Of a DNA stretch of 64,000 nt, positions 23,788 through 32,577 are shown in pieces. The notes below the pieces were generated by a model that was given only the letters and a program-made list of their open reading frames with translations, made no database searches and was not told the origin of the DNA. The stretch covers positions 124,001 to 188,000 of the forward strand of contig CAYNRG010000001.1 in assembly GCA_964399545.1 (NCBI GenBank), given 5' to 3'. Source of the stretch: CAYNRG01 sp964399545. Lineage in GTDB: Bacteria > Bacillota_I > Bacilli_A > Erysipelotrichales > Erysipelotrichaceae. Each line of letters begins with the position of its first letter. The first letter of the stretch is position 1. The position numbers were made by a program, and so were the translations under genes.

Positions 23788-25320
23788 ATGACGTATGCGA
23801 TAGAAATGTTGGACATTACCAAGGATTTCCCTGGAATTCGAGCAAATGATCATGTAACTTTGAGGGTAGAAAAAGGAACAATTCATGCATTGCTTGGAGA
23901 AAATGGGGCTGGAAAATCTACATTAATGTCAATTTTATTTGGGATGTATGAACCAACAGAGGGGAAAATTAAAGTTAACGGAAAAGAAGTTAAAATAGAA
24001 AATCCAAATGTTGCAACAGAACTAGGGATAGGTATGGTGCACCAGCATTTTAAACTTGTTCATAATTTTACAGTGACTGAGAATATTATTCTAGGGAATG
24101 AACCCCGAGGCAATTTTGGAACTATTGACATAAAAAAGGCTACTAAAAAAGTGAAAGAATTATCCCGAATGTATGGGTTAGAAGTTGATCCAGATCAAAA
24201 AATTGAAGATATTAGCGTTGGAATGCAACAACGTGTAGAGATATTAAAAATGTTATATCGCGATGCAGATATTTTGATTTTTGATGAACCTACAGCTGTT
24301 TTAACTCCTCAAGAAATAGAAGAATTAATTCAAATTATGAGAAACCTAATTAAAGAAGGAAAGACAATTCTTTTAATCACTCATAAATTGAAAGAAATTA
24401 AAGCGGTAGCAGATAAATGCACAATACTTCGACGAGGTAAATTCATTAATGAGGTTAATGTTATAGATACAACAGAGAAAGAAATGGCAGAATTAATGGT
24501 AGGAAGAGAAGTAGATTTCACTGTCCATAAACCGCCAATGGAAGCTAAGGAAACGATTCTAGAAATACAAGATTTAGTAGTTAAAAATGCTAGAGGAATC
24601 GAAGCAGTAAAGGGATTAAATTTATCTGTTCGATCTGGAGAAATTTTGGGAGTTGCGGGAATTGATGGAAATGGACAATCAGAATTGATTTATGCAATTA
24701 CCGGATTAACACAGGTGGAAAGAGGAAAGATTGTAGTTAATGGATCAGAAGTAACAAGAGAAACAATCAAGAGTAGATTTGACCATGGAATGGGACACAT
24801 TCCAGAAGATCGGCATAAGCATGGATTAGTCTTAGATTTTAAATTGAAAGAAAATTTTATTATTCATGCATATAACAAAGCGCCATTTAGTAATAATGGA
24901 ATATTGAATCAAAAAGAAATTGAGTTTTATGCTGAAAAATTAATTACAGAATTTGACGTTCGCAGTGGAGAAGGAAAAGAGAGTTTGACAAGATCGATGT
25001 CAGGAGGAAATCAACAAAAAGCAATTATCGCAAGAGAGATTGATCGAAGTCCTGATGTTTTGATTGTTGTTCAACCAACTCGTGGATTAGATGTTGGTGC
25101 TATTGAATATATTCATAATCGAATTGTAGAAGAAAGAAATAAAGGTAAGGCAATCTTGTTAGTCTCTTTTGAACTTGATGAGATATTGGGATTGAGTGAT
25201 CGAATTGCAGTTATGTATGATGGGAAGATTACAGGGGTTGTAAATGCTCAAGAAACAAATGAAAAGCAGTTAGGATTAATGATGGCAGGAGAGAAGATTG
25301 AGGGGGTTAAAGAGAAATGA
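23788..25320 (+). CDS. Nucleoside ABC importer, duplicated ATP-binding subunit (NupO-like)
   Basis: A 510-residue ATPase with two fused nucleotide-binding domains, the architecture of RbsA/NupO carbohydrate and nucleoside importers. The first domain has Walker A LLGENGAGKST, signature ISVGMQQRVEI and Walker B LIFDEPTAVL. The second has the family's degenerate Walker A GIDGNGQSEL and the signature RSMSGGNQQKA, then VVQPTRGLDVGA. Start: TAGGGAGG before the ATG. It overlaps the first permease gene by 4 bases. With the BMP lipoprotein it would power guanosine/inosine-type uptake; substrate is inferred from family. Confidence 0.92.
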   Translation: MTYAIEMLDITKDFPGIRANDHVTLRVEKGTIHALLGENGAGKSTLMSILFGMYEPTEGKIKVNGKEVKIENPNVATELGIGMVHQHFKLVHNFTVTENIILGNEPRGNFGTIDIKKATKKVKELSRMYGLEVDPDQKIEDISVGMQQRVEILKMLYRDADILIFDEPTAVLTPQEIEELIQIMRNLIKEGKTILLITHKLKEIKAVADKCTILRRGKFINEVNVIDTTEKEMAELMVGREVDFTVHKPPMEAKETILEIQDLVVKNARGIEAVKGLNLSVRSGEILGVAGIDGNGQSELIYAITGLTQVERGKIVVNGSEVTRETIKSRFDHGMGHIPEDRHKHGLVLDFKLKENFIIHAYNKAPFSNNGILNQKEIEFYAEKLITEFDVRSGEGKESLTRSMSGGNQQKAIIAREIDRSPDVLIVVQPTRGLDVGAIEYIHNRIVEERNKGKAILLVSFELDEILGLSDRIAVMYDGKITGVVNAQETNEKQLGLMMAGEKIEGVKEK

Positions 25321-26432
25321 ATAAAAAAATTGATAAAATTTTAATTCCTTTAGCTTCGGTAGTATTAGGGATACTAGTTGGTGTTATTATTTTGGAGTTA
25401 TCTGGCAAAAGTTCAGCATCATTATTTACGGGTCTTTTAAAAGCAGGAACAGGAATTGATATTGTAAAAGGAAAAGTAAACTTAAGATATTTTGGTGAGT
25501 TTTTAGTCACATCAATGCCAATTATTTTAACAGGGTTATCAATTGGTTTTGCATATCGTACTGGAATGTTTAATATTGGATGTGAAGGGCAAGTTATTAT
25601 GGGGAGCTTAGCAAGCTGTATGGTTGCTATTTTAGTTCCTATGCCACCTTTTATAGGTGTTGTAATTTGTCTTTTGGCAGGAGCAATTGCTGGTGCATTA
25701 TGGGCGTTTATTCCAGGGATTCTAAAAGCCAAATTTAATATATCGGAAGTAGTTACGGGGATTATGTTAAATTATACAGCACTATATGGTGCAAATTACT
25801 TCTTGAGACTTTTACCAGGGTCCTCACCACAAAGAACTGTAAATATTCCACAATCTGCTTCTTTGTCGAGTGACTTCTTAAAGGGGGTTACAAATAATTC
25901 ACGGTTACATTGGGGGTTTATTATTGTTATTATCGCAGTGATTGGGTATTGGTTTGTCATTGAGAAGACATCCTTTGGATATTCTTTGCGAGCGACAGGC
26001 TTTAATAAAGAGGGAGCTCGATATGCAGGGATCAAAGTTAATACAAGTGTTGTGCAAGCTATTATGATTTCGGGTTTGTTAGCGGGACTTGCAGGAGCAA
26101 TCATTGTACAAGGAACTTTTGGGTATGGAAGAATGATGACCTCTATGGATCAATATGGATTTGATGGAATCGCGGTTGCTTTAGTTGGATTAGGGAATGC
26201 AGTAGGAATAGTTTTTGCGGGACTTCTATTTGGACTTTTGAAAGTTGCCCAACCTCTTCTTCAAGCATCAGGAATTCCTAAGGAGATTGGTGTCATTATT
26301 TCTAGTTCAATTGTTTTCTTAGTTGCTATTCAGTATGCAATCAAATTATATGGTTCAAAAATAACAAAAATATTTCGAAAGGATAAAAATAAAAGAATAA
26401 TGTCACCCAAGAAAGTAGGTGAAGCGGAATGA
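25317..26432 (+). CDS. Nucleoside ABC importer permease 1 (NupP-like)
   Basis: A 371-residue permease of the BPD-transp-2 (RbsC-like) family with about ten membrane helices. Typical blocks are GLSIGFAYRTGMFNIGCEGQ near residue 80, AEISEVV-like ISEVVTGIMLNY, and SYSLRATG-like GYSLRATGFNKEGARYAGI. A basic cytosolic tail ends the protein. It overlaps both neighbours by ATGA, so the three transport genes are translationally coupled. Confidence 0.92.
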   Translation: MNKKIDKILIPLASVVLGILVGVIILELSGKSSASLFTGLLKAGTGIDIVKGKVNLRYFGEFLVTSMPIILTGLSIGFAYRTGMFNIGCEGQVIMGSLASCMVAILVPMPPFIGVVICLLAGAIAGALWAFIPGILKAKFNISEVVTGIMLNYTALYGANYFLRLLPGSSPQRTVNIPQSASLSSDFLKGVTNNSRLHWGFIIVIIAVIGYWFVIEKTSFGYSLRATGFNKEGARYAGIKVNTSVVQAIMISGLLAGLAGAIIVQGTFGYGRMMTSMDQYGFDGIAVALVGLGNAVGIVFAGLLFGLLKVAQPLLQASGIPKEIGVIISSSIVFLVAIQYAIKLYGSKITKIFRKDKNKRIMSPKKVGEAE

Positions 26433-27388
26433 GTATTTTAAACTCAATGGTTCCTATTGCGTTGATGATTGGGACACCGATTATTATTGCTGCATTAGGA
26501 GGGTTGTTTTCAGAGCGAAGCGGGATTGTTAATATTGCTCTTGAAGGAATGATGATGGTAGGTGGATTTGCTGGGGCAACAGCATGTTATTTTCTAGAAA
26601 AAATTCCTGTGGTAGCGCCATATGCAGGATGGATTGCTTTATTAGTTGGTATTGTTTCAGGGATGGTTTATTCACTTTTATTAGCTGTTGCGACAATTAA
26701 TTTTAAAGCGGATCATACTATTGCAGGAACAGCCGTAAACCTTTTAGCTGGAGGACTTACTGTTTACCTTTGCCAAATCATTTTTAACCAGCAAAGAACG
26801 GAAATGTTTATGACAGGTCTTTCTAAAATAAAAGAAGTGCCACTGCTTTCTAAAATACCAATTTTTGGATCGATGTTTTTTACCAATATTTATCCAACAA
26901 TTTTTGTCGCTTTGATTTTGGTTGGAATAACTTACTATGTTATATTCAAAACAAAATTTGGGCTTCGTTTACGAGCTTGTGGTGAGAACCCTCAAGCAGC
27001 AGCATCAATGGGAGTTGGTGTATATAGGGTTAGATATGCAGCAGTTACTATTTCTGGAGCCCTAGCTGGTTTAGCTGGAGCGATTATGGTATTAACAGCG
27101 GGAACTCAATTTACGGCTTCTTCTATCCATGGAGTAGGGTTTATTGCTATAGCAGCCTTGATTTTTGGAAAGTGGAACCCTTTGGGTATTCTAGGAGCAG
27201 GATTGTTTTTTGGTTTATCCTCGGCTATAGGAAACTTTGCAAGTTCGATACCAATTTTAAAATTAATGCCATCTGAATTTTATGCATCAGTTCCATATAT
27301 CTTAACAATTGTAGCACTAATTATTTTTAGTGGTAAAGCGGTTGGACCAAAAGCTGCCGGAGAGATTTATGATTCAGGAAAAAGGTAA
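26429..27388 (+). CDS. Nucleoside ABC importer permease 2 (NupQ-like)
   Basis: A 319-residue second permease of the same family, expected to pair with the preceding one. It has the conserved GGLFSERSGIVNIALEGMMM near the start, NFKADHTIAGTAVNLLAGG, and the LRLRACGENPQAAASMGV loop. About eight to ten hydrophobic helices are visible. It starts in an ATGA overlap and ends directly at a bidirectional terminator facing ssb. Confidence 0.92.
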   Translation: MSILNSMVPIALMIGTPIIIAALGGLFSERSGIVNIALEGMMMVGGFAGATACYFLEKIPVVAPYAGWIALLVGIVSGMVYSLLLAVATINFKADHTIAGTAVNLLAGGLTVYLCQIIFNQQRTEMFMTGLSKIKEVPLLSKIPIFGSMFFTNIYPTIFVALILVGITYYVIFKTKFGLRLRACGENPQAAASMGVGVYRVRYAAVTISGALAGLAGAIMVLTAGTQFTASSIHGVGFIAIAALIFGKWNPLGILGAGLFFGLSSAIGNFASSIPILKLMPSEFYASVPYILTIVALIIFSGKAVGPKAAGEIYDSGKR

Positions 27389-27418
27389 AAAAAAGCGATG
27401 AAATTCGCTTTTTTTTTA
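27387..27418. terminator. Bidirectional terminator between permease 2 and ssb
   Basis: A 12-bp stem (27387-27398 with 27405-27416) flanked by A and T runs. It begins within the permease stop codon and reaches the ssb stop codon, so it serves both convergent genes. Confidence 0.8.
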
Positions 27419-27730
27419 TACCTGTATAAAATTAACTTTTTCGGCAATGATATCGACATTGTAATAGGTATTTTCATCCGTGATATGAGGTCGTGAAACA
27501 AGGCGACCACGAATTGCTAAAACAGATCCAATTTTTGAAAAATCGACTACATCTTCAGCAATACCTTTCCAAAGTTGGACGTTGAAAATGTCAAACTCTA
27601 CTTCTCCATTACTGTTTCTAAAATTTTTTTCAACTTCTAAAGTAACAAAAGCGGTTGAATTACCATTTTTTGTTTTTTTAATGATAGGAAGTTCTTTCAC
27701 TTTCCCAACCAAAGCACATTGATTTAGCAT
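27416..27730 (-). CDS. ssb: Short single-stranded DNA-binding protein
   Basis: A 104-residue SSB consisting of little more than one OB fold. Recognisable parts are LNQCALVGKVKELPIIKKT, the ...TAFVTLEVEKNF strand, DIFNVQLWKGIAEDVVDFSKIGSVLAIRGRL and the final YYNVDIIAEKVNFIQV. The acidic C-terminal tip that recruits replication proteins in full SSBs is missing. It is therefore likely an accessory SsbB-type paralogue, with the main ssb presumably in the rpsF-ssb-rpsR operon elsewhere. Start at 27730 with AAGGAG upstream; the longer frame is unsupported. Confidence 0.85.
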   Translation of the reverse strand: MLNQCALVGKVKELPIIKKTKNGNSTAFVTLEVEKNFRNSNGEVEFDIFNVQLWKGIAEDVVDFSKIGSVLAIRGRLVSRPHITDENTYYNVDIIAEKVNFIQV

Positions 27731-27752
27731 AAATTCTCCTTTCTTTCTGCTT

Positions 27753-27781
27753 AGTATAAAATTTAAAAAGGAAAAGGTCAA
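27753..27781 (-). promoter_or_regulatory. Promoter of ssb, overlapping the upstream terminator
   Basis: On the minus strand TTGACC (27781-27776), a 17-base spacer and TATACT (27758-27753). The -35 box is part of the hairpin that terminates the M16 operon. Confidence 0.65.
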
Positions 27782-27803
27782 AATGGAAAATTTGACCTTT
27801 TAA
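27770..27803 (-). terminator. Terminator of the M16 peptidase operon
   Basis: An 11-bp stem (27772-27782 with 27791-27801). On the minus strand it ends in a T-rich run. The ~70 bases between it and the ymfH stop are AT-rich with no further feature seen. Confidence 0.7.
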
Positions 27804-27872
27804 AAGATATTAAACAAAAATGCGCGAGTATATTTTGTTCTGAAAAATATATTTAGTCAAATTTAAATATAT

Positions 27873-29147
27873 TTAATTTGAATCAATGATTACACGAGAA
27901 AGGTGTGAAAAATCTAATTCCTCAATTGACTGTTGGCAGTCTGCAACGGAAATAGATTGAATGATATTTAATAAATCAAACAATGATATACCCTGGTGAA
28001 AGCTTCTGAAAAATCGTATAGCGATATCGTTGGGGTTGTTGAAAATGCTGAGAGTTTCACCGAAAGCTCTATTTTTTAGCTGAAGTAATTGATTTTTATT
28101 TAGATTAGTTTTCTTTAGATTCAATTGTTCTTCAAGAATAAAAGATTTGAATTGATCTGGTTGAATTCCTTCATCGTAAAAAATTAAAAATGCAGAATCT
28201 TTTGCGAAATCTAAGTCATATCCAAAGAAGTGAGAGATTTTTTTGTCATTTAGCCAAGATTGATAAGAAGGGTTCATTGAGCTAAAATAACTTTCCAAAG
28301 CAAATCGCAAGCACCACTCTTTTTTGATGTAATCAGAATTCTTTATGACTGGAAGTTTAAAGGCTATGCAAGTTTTGGGTTGATTAACCTCCATGATTAT
28401 TTTCTTTTCTTCTTGTGCTACGATTTCAGGTTCTTCTTTTAAGAAACGATGAATAGGAATAAAGGGCTTAAAATTTTTACTAGCTTGATTCTTTTTAATT
28501 AAATCAATAACTTTTTTTGGATCTTGGGGAGTTACTACAATAATGTGCATCCGAGAAGGGTGGTAATTAATTTTGTAGCAGAGCTCTAAAATTTCTTTTG
28601 TCGTTTCATTAACAGTATCGAAAGAACCGCCGATATCTAAATTGATAGGGTGATGGTGATATAAAGATTTCATTGTTTCAAAGAAAAGCCTAGTATCAGG
28701 CATTTCTAAATACATAGCCAATTCTTGATTAATAATCCCTTTCTCCTTTTCAACTGATTCAGTAGAAATTTGTAAATCTTGAACAAAATCTAGTAGTAAA
28801 TTTAAGGGTTTATCAATATCTTCATTAGAGGTGTTGAAATAGTACACAGTTTCCCGATAAGATGTAAAAGCGTTAACGTTAGCTCCAAGTTCTGAGAATT
28901 GTGTCATAACATCACTTTGCCCTGATTCAAAGAGTTTGTGTTCTAAAAAGTGAGCAATTCCTGCAGGGTAGGTAAATTTATTACCATGATCATCGATTTG
29001 ATTAACATCTAAGCTGCCGTAAGGAGTTGCAAAAAGACATGAAGTAGTTAAGAAATCTGGTTTATGCCAGACAACAATTTTAAGTCCATTTTCACACTGG
29101 TCTTCGACATAAGTTTCTTCAAATTGAGAGTTATATACTTTATTCAT
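27873..29147 (-). CDS. ymfH: M16 family zinc metallopeptidase (YmfH-like)
   Basis: A 424-residue M16 (insulinase/processing peptidase) protein with the inverted zinc motif H66-F-L-E69-H70 and a downstream Glu in IINQELAMYLEMPD as third ligand. Flanking YPAGIAHFLEHKLFE and the TSYRETVYYF block are typical of Firmicutes YmfH. M16 enzymes act as paired half-barrels, and the upstream gene encodes the inactive partner with an 8-base overlap. In B. subtilis ymfF-ymfH lie in the same general region between spoIIIE and pgsA. The natural substrate is unknown. Confidence 0.9.
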   Translation of the reverse strand: MNKVYNSQFEETYVEDQCENGLKIVVWHKPDFLTTSCLFATPYGSLDVNQIDDHGNKFTYPAGIAHFLEHKLFESGQSDVMTQFSELGANVNAFTSYRETVYYFNTSNEDIDKPLNLLLDFVQDLQISTESVEKEKGIINQELAMYLEMPDTRLFFETMKSLYHHHPINLDIGGSFDTVNETTKEILELCYKINYHPSRMHIIVVTPQDPKKVIDLIKKNQASKNFKPFIPIHRFLKEEPEIVAQEEKKIIMEVNQPKTCIAFKLPVIKNSDYIKKEWCLRFALESYFSSMNPSYQSWLNDKKISHFFGYDLDFAKDSAFLIFYDEGIQPDQFKSFILEEQLNLKKTNLNKNQLLQLKNRAFGETLSIFNNPNDIAIRFFRSFHQGISLFDLLNIIQSISVADCQQSIEELDFSHLSRVIIDSN

Positions 29148-30381
29148 GGGTTCCTCCTTGTTTTAAACAGTAAACCAGCTTGCAGTGAACAGTGGAAAAG
29201 GCTTTAATGATATCCTCTTTTGTTACATGTTGAATAGAGAGAATCACATCTTCAAGAGAACTTTCTCTTTTTGAAAGTTGGTTACGATAATCTTGAGTGA
29301 GAATATATTGTTGAGAATCATAGGAAGAGCGTAACAAGCTAATGAACATTTTTTTTGTAACTTCAAGATGTTCTTCGGTGAAGTCTCCAATTTTAATTTT
29401 CTTGCATTGCTCTTGGATTAAATCAGTAACTTCTAATTGTTTTTCTGAATCGATAGCAGTTTGAACTTTAAGAAGTCCATCATAACTGATATAAGTAGAG
29501 GAAATAGAGTAGCATAAACTTCTTTTTTCTCGTACTTCTTGAAAAAGGAAAGAAGAAGGAAAGGTGCCGAATAGGCCATTTCCGATGAGTAAAGCAAAGT
29601 GATCCTCACTTAGAACATTTTTATCGGTTGTGTAGAGAAGGATGAGCTGTGCTTGGTTTACTTTTTTTTCTTCAACAACAGTTTCGAATTCCTCTTTTTG
29701 TGCCAGGTAGGGAACAAATAAATTGTTGCATCGATCTTCAAAATTGAAAAATTGCTTTGAAAGTTGAAGCGCTGTATTCTCTTCGATATCACCTAAAATA
29801 AATAGATGGATAATTTCATCGTGAATCATTTTTTGATAGGCCTCTTGAACAGTTTCTAAAGTACAGTCAAGAATCTCTTGCTTCGTTGGAAGAAGTTGAG
29901 ATTTAAGAGTGCTTCCAAACAATTCCTTCGAGCGATTATTTGCATAATTTTGAGGTTGATCTAGACTAGATTGAACCATTAGAACTAAACGATCCTTAAT
30001 TGTTTCAAATAAAGAAGGGTCATCTAGTATAGGAGAGAAAATGAATTGTGAAAGAAATTCCATTTGATCAGAGAAAAGATCTTTCTTAACATAGTGGCTA
30101 TTAATAGCGGAACATCGGAATTCAATTGAGTGACCTAGACCTAAAAATTGAGTAGAACTATCTAAGCTTGCACCGTAAAGCTGATCCAAGTGCTGTGTTA
30201 CCTCTAATTTAGAGGGATAAGTTTTGCATCGGTCACTAATAATGTTGGATAAGAAGTATCGTGCAACTAGGTTTGTAGATTGAAGATTACTTAAAAAACG
30301 GATGGAGATTGTCACATCCTTGAATTTTTGAGTTGGGTGAAGATGTAAGTGAACATTTTTTGCTAATACATGTGTAATCAT
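29140..30381 (-). CDS. ymfF: M16 family peptidase-like partner without zinc motif (YmfF-like)
   Basis: A 413-residue M16-fold protein lacking HXXEH at the expected position (~45-60), so it is predicted to be catalytically inert on its own. The C-terminal domain carries the Arg/Tyr substrate-binding pair in QEVREKRSLCYSISSTY, which inactive M16 partners contribute to a heterodimer. It is first in the two-gene operon with ymfH. AAGGAGGC precedes its ATG. The 105-base gap to divergent pncA holds both promoters, but only weak -10 elements are evident on this side. Confidence 0.88.
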   Translation of the reverse strand: MITHVLAKNVHLHLHPTQKFKDVTISIRFLSNLQSTNLVARYFLSNIISDRCKTYPSKLEVTQHLDQLYGASLDSSTQFLGLGHSIEFRCSAINSHYVKKDLFSDQMEFLSQFIFSPILDDPSLFETIKDRLVLMVQSSLDQPQNYANNRSKELFGSTLKSQLLPTKQEILDCTLETVQEAYQKMIHDEIIHLFILGDIEENTALQLSKQFFNFEDRCNNLFVPYLAQKEEFETVVEEKKVNQAQLILLYTTDKNVLSEDHFALLIGNGLFGTFPSSFLFQEVREKRSLCYSISSTYISYDGLLKVQTAIDSEKQLEVTDLIQEQCKKIKIGDFTEEHLEVTKKMFISLLRSSYDSQQYILTQDYRNQLSKRESSLEDVILSIQHVTKEDIIKAFSTVHCKLVYCLKQGGTHE

Positions 30382-30447
30382 AAAAAGCCTCCTTAGGTAT
30401 AAGTATAGCTTATTTTAAAGTATTTAGCATAGAAAAATCATAAAATA

Positions 30448-30456
30448 TGGTATGAT
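30448..30456 (+). promoter_or_regulatory. Extended -10 promoter of pncA-pncB
   Basis: TGGTATGAT with no convincing -35, 30 bases before the pncA ATG. Confidence 0.5.
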
Positions 30457-30486
30457 AATAAATAATAATTAAAAAGGAGAAGAGAA

Positions 30487-31068
30487 ATGAAAAATAAGTC
30501 GTGCCTAGTTATTGTGGATATGATTAATGGATTTGTAAAAGAAGGTGCTCTTAGTGATGTCAGTATTCAGAAAATTGTTCCGGGAATTGTGGAATTAACA
30601 AAGAAATATCAAGTAGAGAATAAAGCGATTCTGAGTTTTCAAGATGCCCATAGTGAAGATGCGAAAGAATTTTTATCATTCCCGAAACATTGCCTGAAAG
30701 GAACTGCTGAGTCGGAGCTTATCCAAGAGTTAAAACCATATCAAGATAAAATGATTCAACTATACAAAAATTCAACGAATGGATTTATGCAGGATGAGTT
30801 CTTGGATGTATTTCATAAATTAGATTGTGATGAGTTTGTGGTAGTGGGTTGTTGTACAGATATTTGTGTTTTACAATTTTCATTATCTTTACAAGGATAT
30901 ATTAATGAACAAGATTTGAATAAAAAAATTATTGTTGTAGAGGATTTAGTTGAGACATTTAACGCTCCAGGACATGCACAACAAGAATATAATAAGATGG
31001 CTGTAAGTTTGTTAAAAGGCGCGGGTATTACCGTTAAAAATTCGAAGGAGATATTGTATGAAGGCTAG
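30487..31068 (+). CDS. pncA: Nicotinamidase-family cysteine hydrolase
   Basis: A 193-residue isochorismatase-fold hydrolase, probably nicotinamidase, which deamidates nicotinamide to nicotinate. The catalytic triad is visible as Asp11 in VIVDMINGF, Lys94 in QLYKNSTNGF and Cys127 in CCTDICV. Metal ligands Asp53 and His55 lie in FQDAHSED. The specific call rests on its 11-base overlap with pncB, which uses nicotinate. Together with NadD at the start of the window, these genes cover NAD salvage. Start has AAAAGGAGAAG upstream. Confidence 0.88.
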   Translation: MKNKSCLVIVDMINGFVKEGALSDVSIQKIVPGIVELTKKYQVENKAILSFQDAHSEDAKEFLSFPKHCLKGTAESELIQELKPYQDKMIQLYKNSTNGFMQDEFLDVFHKLDCDEFVVVGCCTDICVLQFSLSLQGYINEQDLNKKIIVVEDLVETFNAPGHAQQEYNKMAVSLLKGAGITVKNSKEILYEG

Positions 31069-32506
31069 ACATAAAGAAATGATGCTGATGACAGATTTTT
31101 ATGAGTACACAATGGCTTATGCCTACTTTAAGGAGAATAAGCATCAAGATATAGGTTTTTTTGATATGTTTGTTCGGAAAATTCCTGATGGTGGTGGATT
31201 CATGGTTTTTAATGGATTACACCGATTTGTGGAGTTTGTTAAAGAGTTTGAATATGATGATGAATGTATCGATTATTTAAGAAAAACGAATTACTTTGAT
31301 GAAGAATTCTTAACCTATTTAAGGCATTTAAAAATGGATGTAGATATTTGGGCATGTCCAGAAGGGACAGCTGTCTTTGCGAATGAACCTTTGGTTACGA
31401 TTCGTGGGAGTTTAGTGCAAGCTCAAATTTTAGAAACCATTTTACTAGCTTGTGTTAACTATGCAACATTAGTTACAACAAAGTCTGTTCGTATTAATCA
31501 TGCAGCTCAAGGCAGAAATGTTTTAGAGATGGGATCTCGGCGTGCGCATGAAATTGATGCAGCAATTGAAGGGGCAAGAGCAGCTTATATCGGTGGCTGC
31601 TATGCAAGCGCATGTACGGCCGCAGGAGAAAAATATCAGATTCCAGTTACTGGAACTACGGCGCATAGTTATATTCAATTGCATGATAGCGAATATGCGG
31701 CTTTCAAGGCCTATGCACAAGTGTCACCAAAGACATGTGTTTTCTTGGTAGATACGTATGATACTCTTCATTCAGGAATTCCAAATGCGATTAAGGTTGC
31801 TCAAGAAGAGTTAATTCCTAAAGGGTATCGATTAAAAGGAGTTCGAATCGACTCAGGAGATTTGGCGTATTTATCTAAGAAAGCAAGGAAGATGCTAAAT
31901 GCAGCGGGATTGGAAGATTGTAAGATTATTGCATCTAATTCGTTAGATGAATATTTGATTGAGGACCTAATTCTTCAAGGAGCGCCGATTGATATATTTG
32001 GGGTAGGAGAAAATTTAATTACGGCCAAAAGCACTCCCGTTTTAGGAGGGGTTTATAAAGTTGTAGCTTGCGAAGAAAATGGGGTGGTTATTCCGAAAAT
32101 TAAAATGAGTGAAAATGTTGAGAAACTAACCAACCCAGGATTTAAAAAAATTGTTCGATTCTATGACAAGGAAACTGAGCAAGCGATTGCGGATGTACTG
32201 ATGCTTCATGATGAAGAAATACCTGAGGATAGTTATCTTTTATTTGATCCTGTAGCACCATGGAAGCAGAAAAGAATTAGCAATTATGTGGCTAGAGTCT
32301 TGCAGGTTCCAATTTTTGAAAAAGGTGTTTGTGTTTATGACTTGCCAACAACGGAGGAAGTTCGTAAAAATTGTGAAAATGAATTATCAAGCTTGTGGGA
32401 TGAAGTGAAGCGACAACGTTATCCACATCGATATTATGTAGATTTTTCTGAGAAATTATACCAATTGAAAAAAGAAATGGTTGAGAAAAATATCATAAAG
32501 GTTTAA
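31058..32506 (+). CDS. pncB: Nicotinate phosphoribosyltransferase
   Basis: A 482-residue PncB, which condenses nicotinate with PRPP to NaMN in the Preiss-Handler pathway. Diagnostic segments are LMTDFYEYTMAYAYF at the N-terminus, EMGSRRAHEIDAAIEGARAA, the GTTAHSYIQ catalytic-His block, FLVDTYDT and GVRIDSGDLAYLS. The length suits the long Gram-positive form. A GAAGGAG site sits inside the end of pncA; the 11-base overlap implies coupling. Confidence 0.95.
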   Translation: MKARHKEMMLMTDFYEYTMAYAYFKENKHQDIGFFDMFVRKIPDGGGFMVFNGLHRFVEFVKEFEYDDECIDYLRKTNYFDEEFLTYLRHLKMDVDIWACPEGTAVFANEPLVTIRGSLVQAQILETILLACVNYATLVTTKSVRINHAAQGRNVLEMGSRRAHEIDAAIEGARAAYIGGCYASACTAAGEKYQIPVTGTTAHSYIQLHDSEYAAFKAYAQVSPKTCVFLVDTYDTLHSGIPNAIKVAQEELIPKGYRLKGVRIDSGDLAYLSKKARKMLNAAGLEDCKIIASNSLDEYLIEDLILQGAPIDIFGVGENLITAKSTPVLGGVYKVVACEENGVVIPKIKMSENVEKLTNPGFKKIVRFYDKETEQAIADVLMLHDEEIPEDSYLLFDPVAPWKQKRISNYVARVLQVPIFEKGVCVYDLPTTEEVRKNCENELSSLWDEVKRQRYPHRYYVDFSEKLYQLKKEMVEKNIIKV

Positions 32507-32577
32507 ATTTATCAAAAAGTAGAGGGTGTGAATTCAATACATTGGGGAAATTAGTGTATACGAAGGAGGAAATCGCA

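Noticed and set aside
25307..25732. 141-codon minus-strand ORF
   Set aside because: It is a shadow of the permease gene; its Pro/Ile/Thr-rich composition mirrors hydrophobic codons on the other strand.
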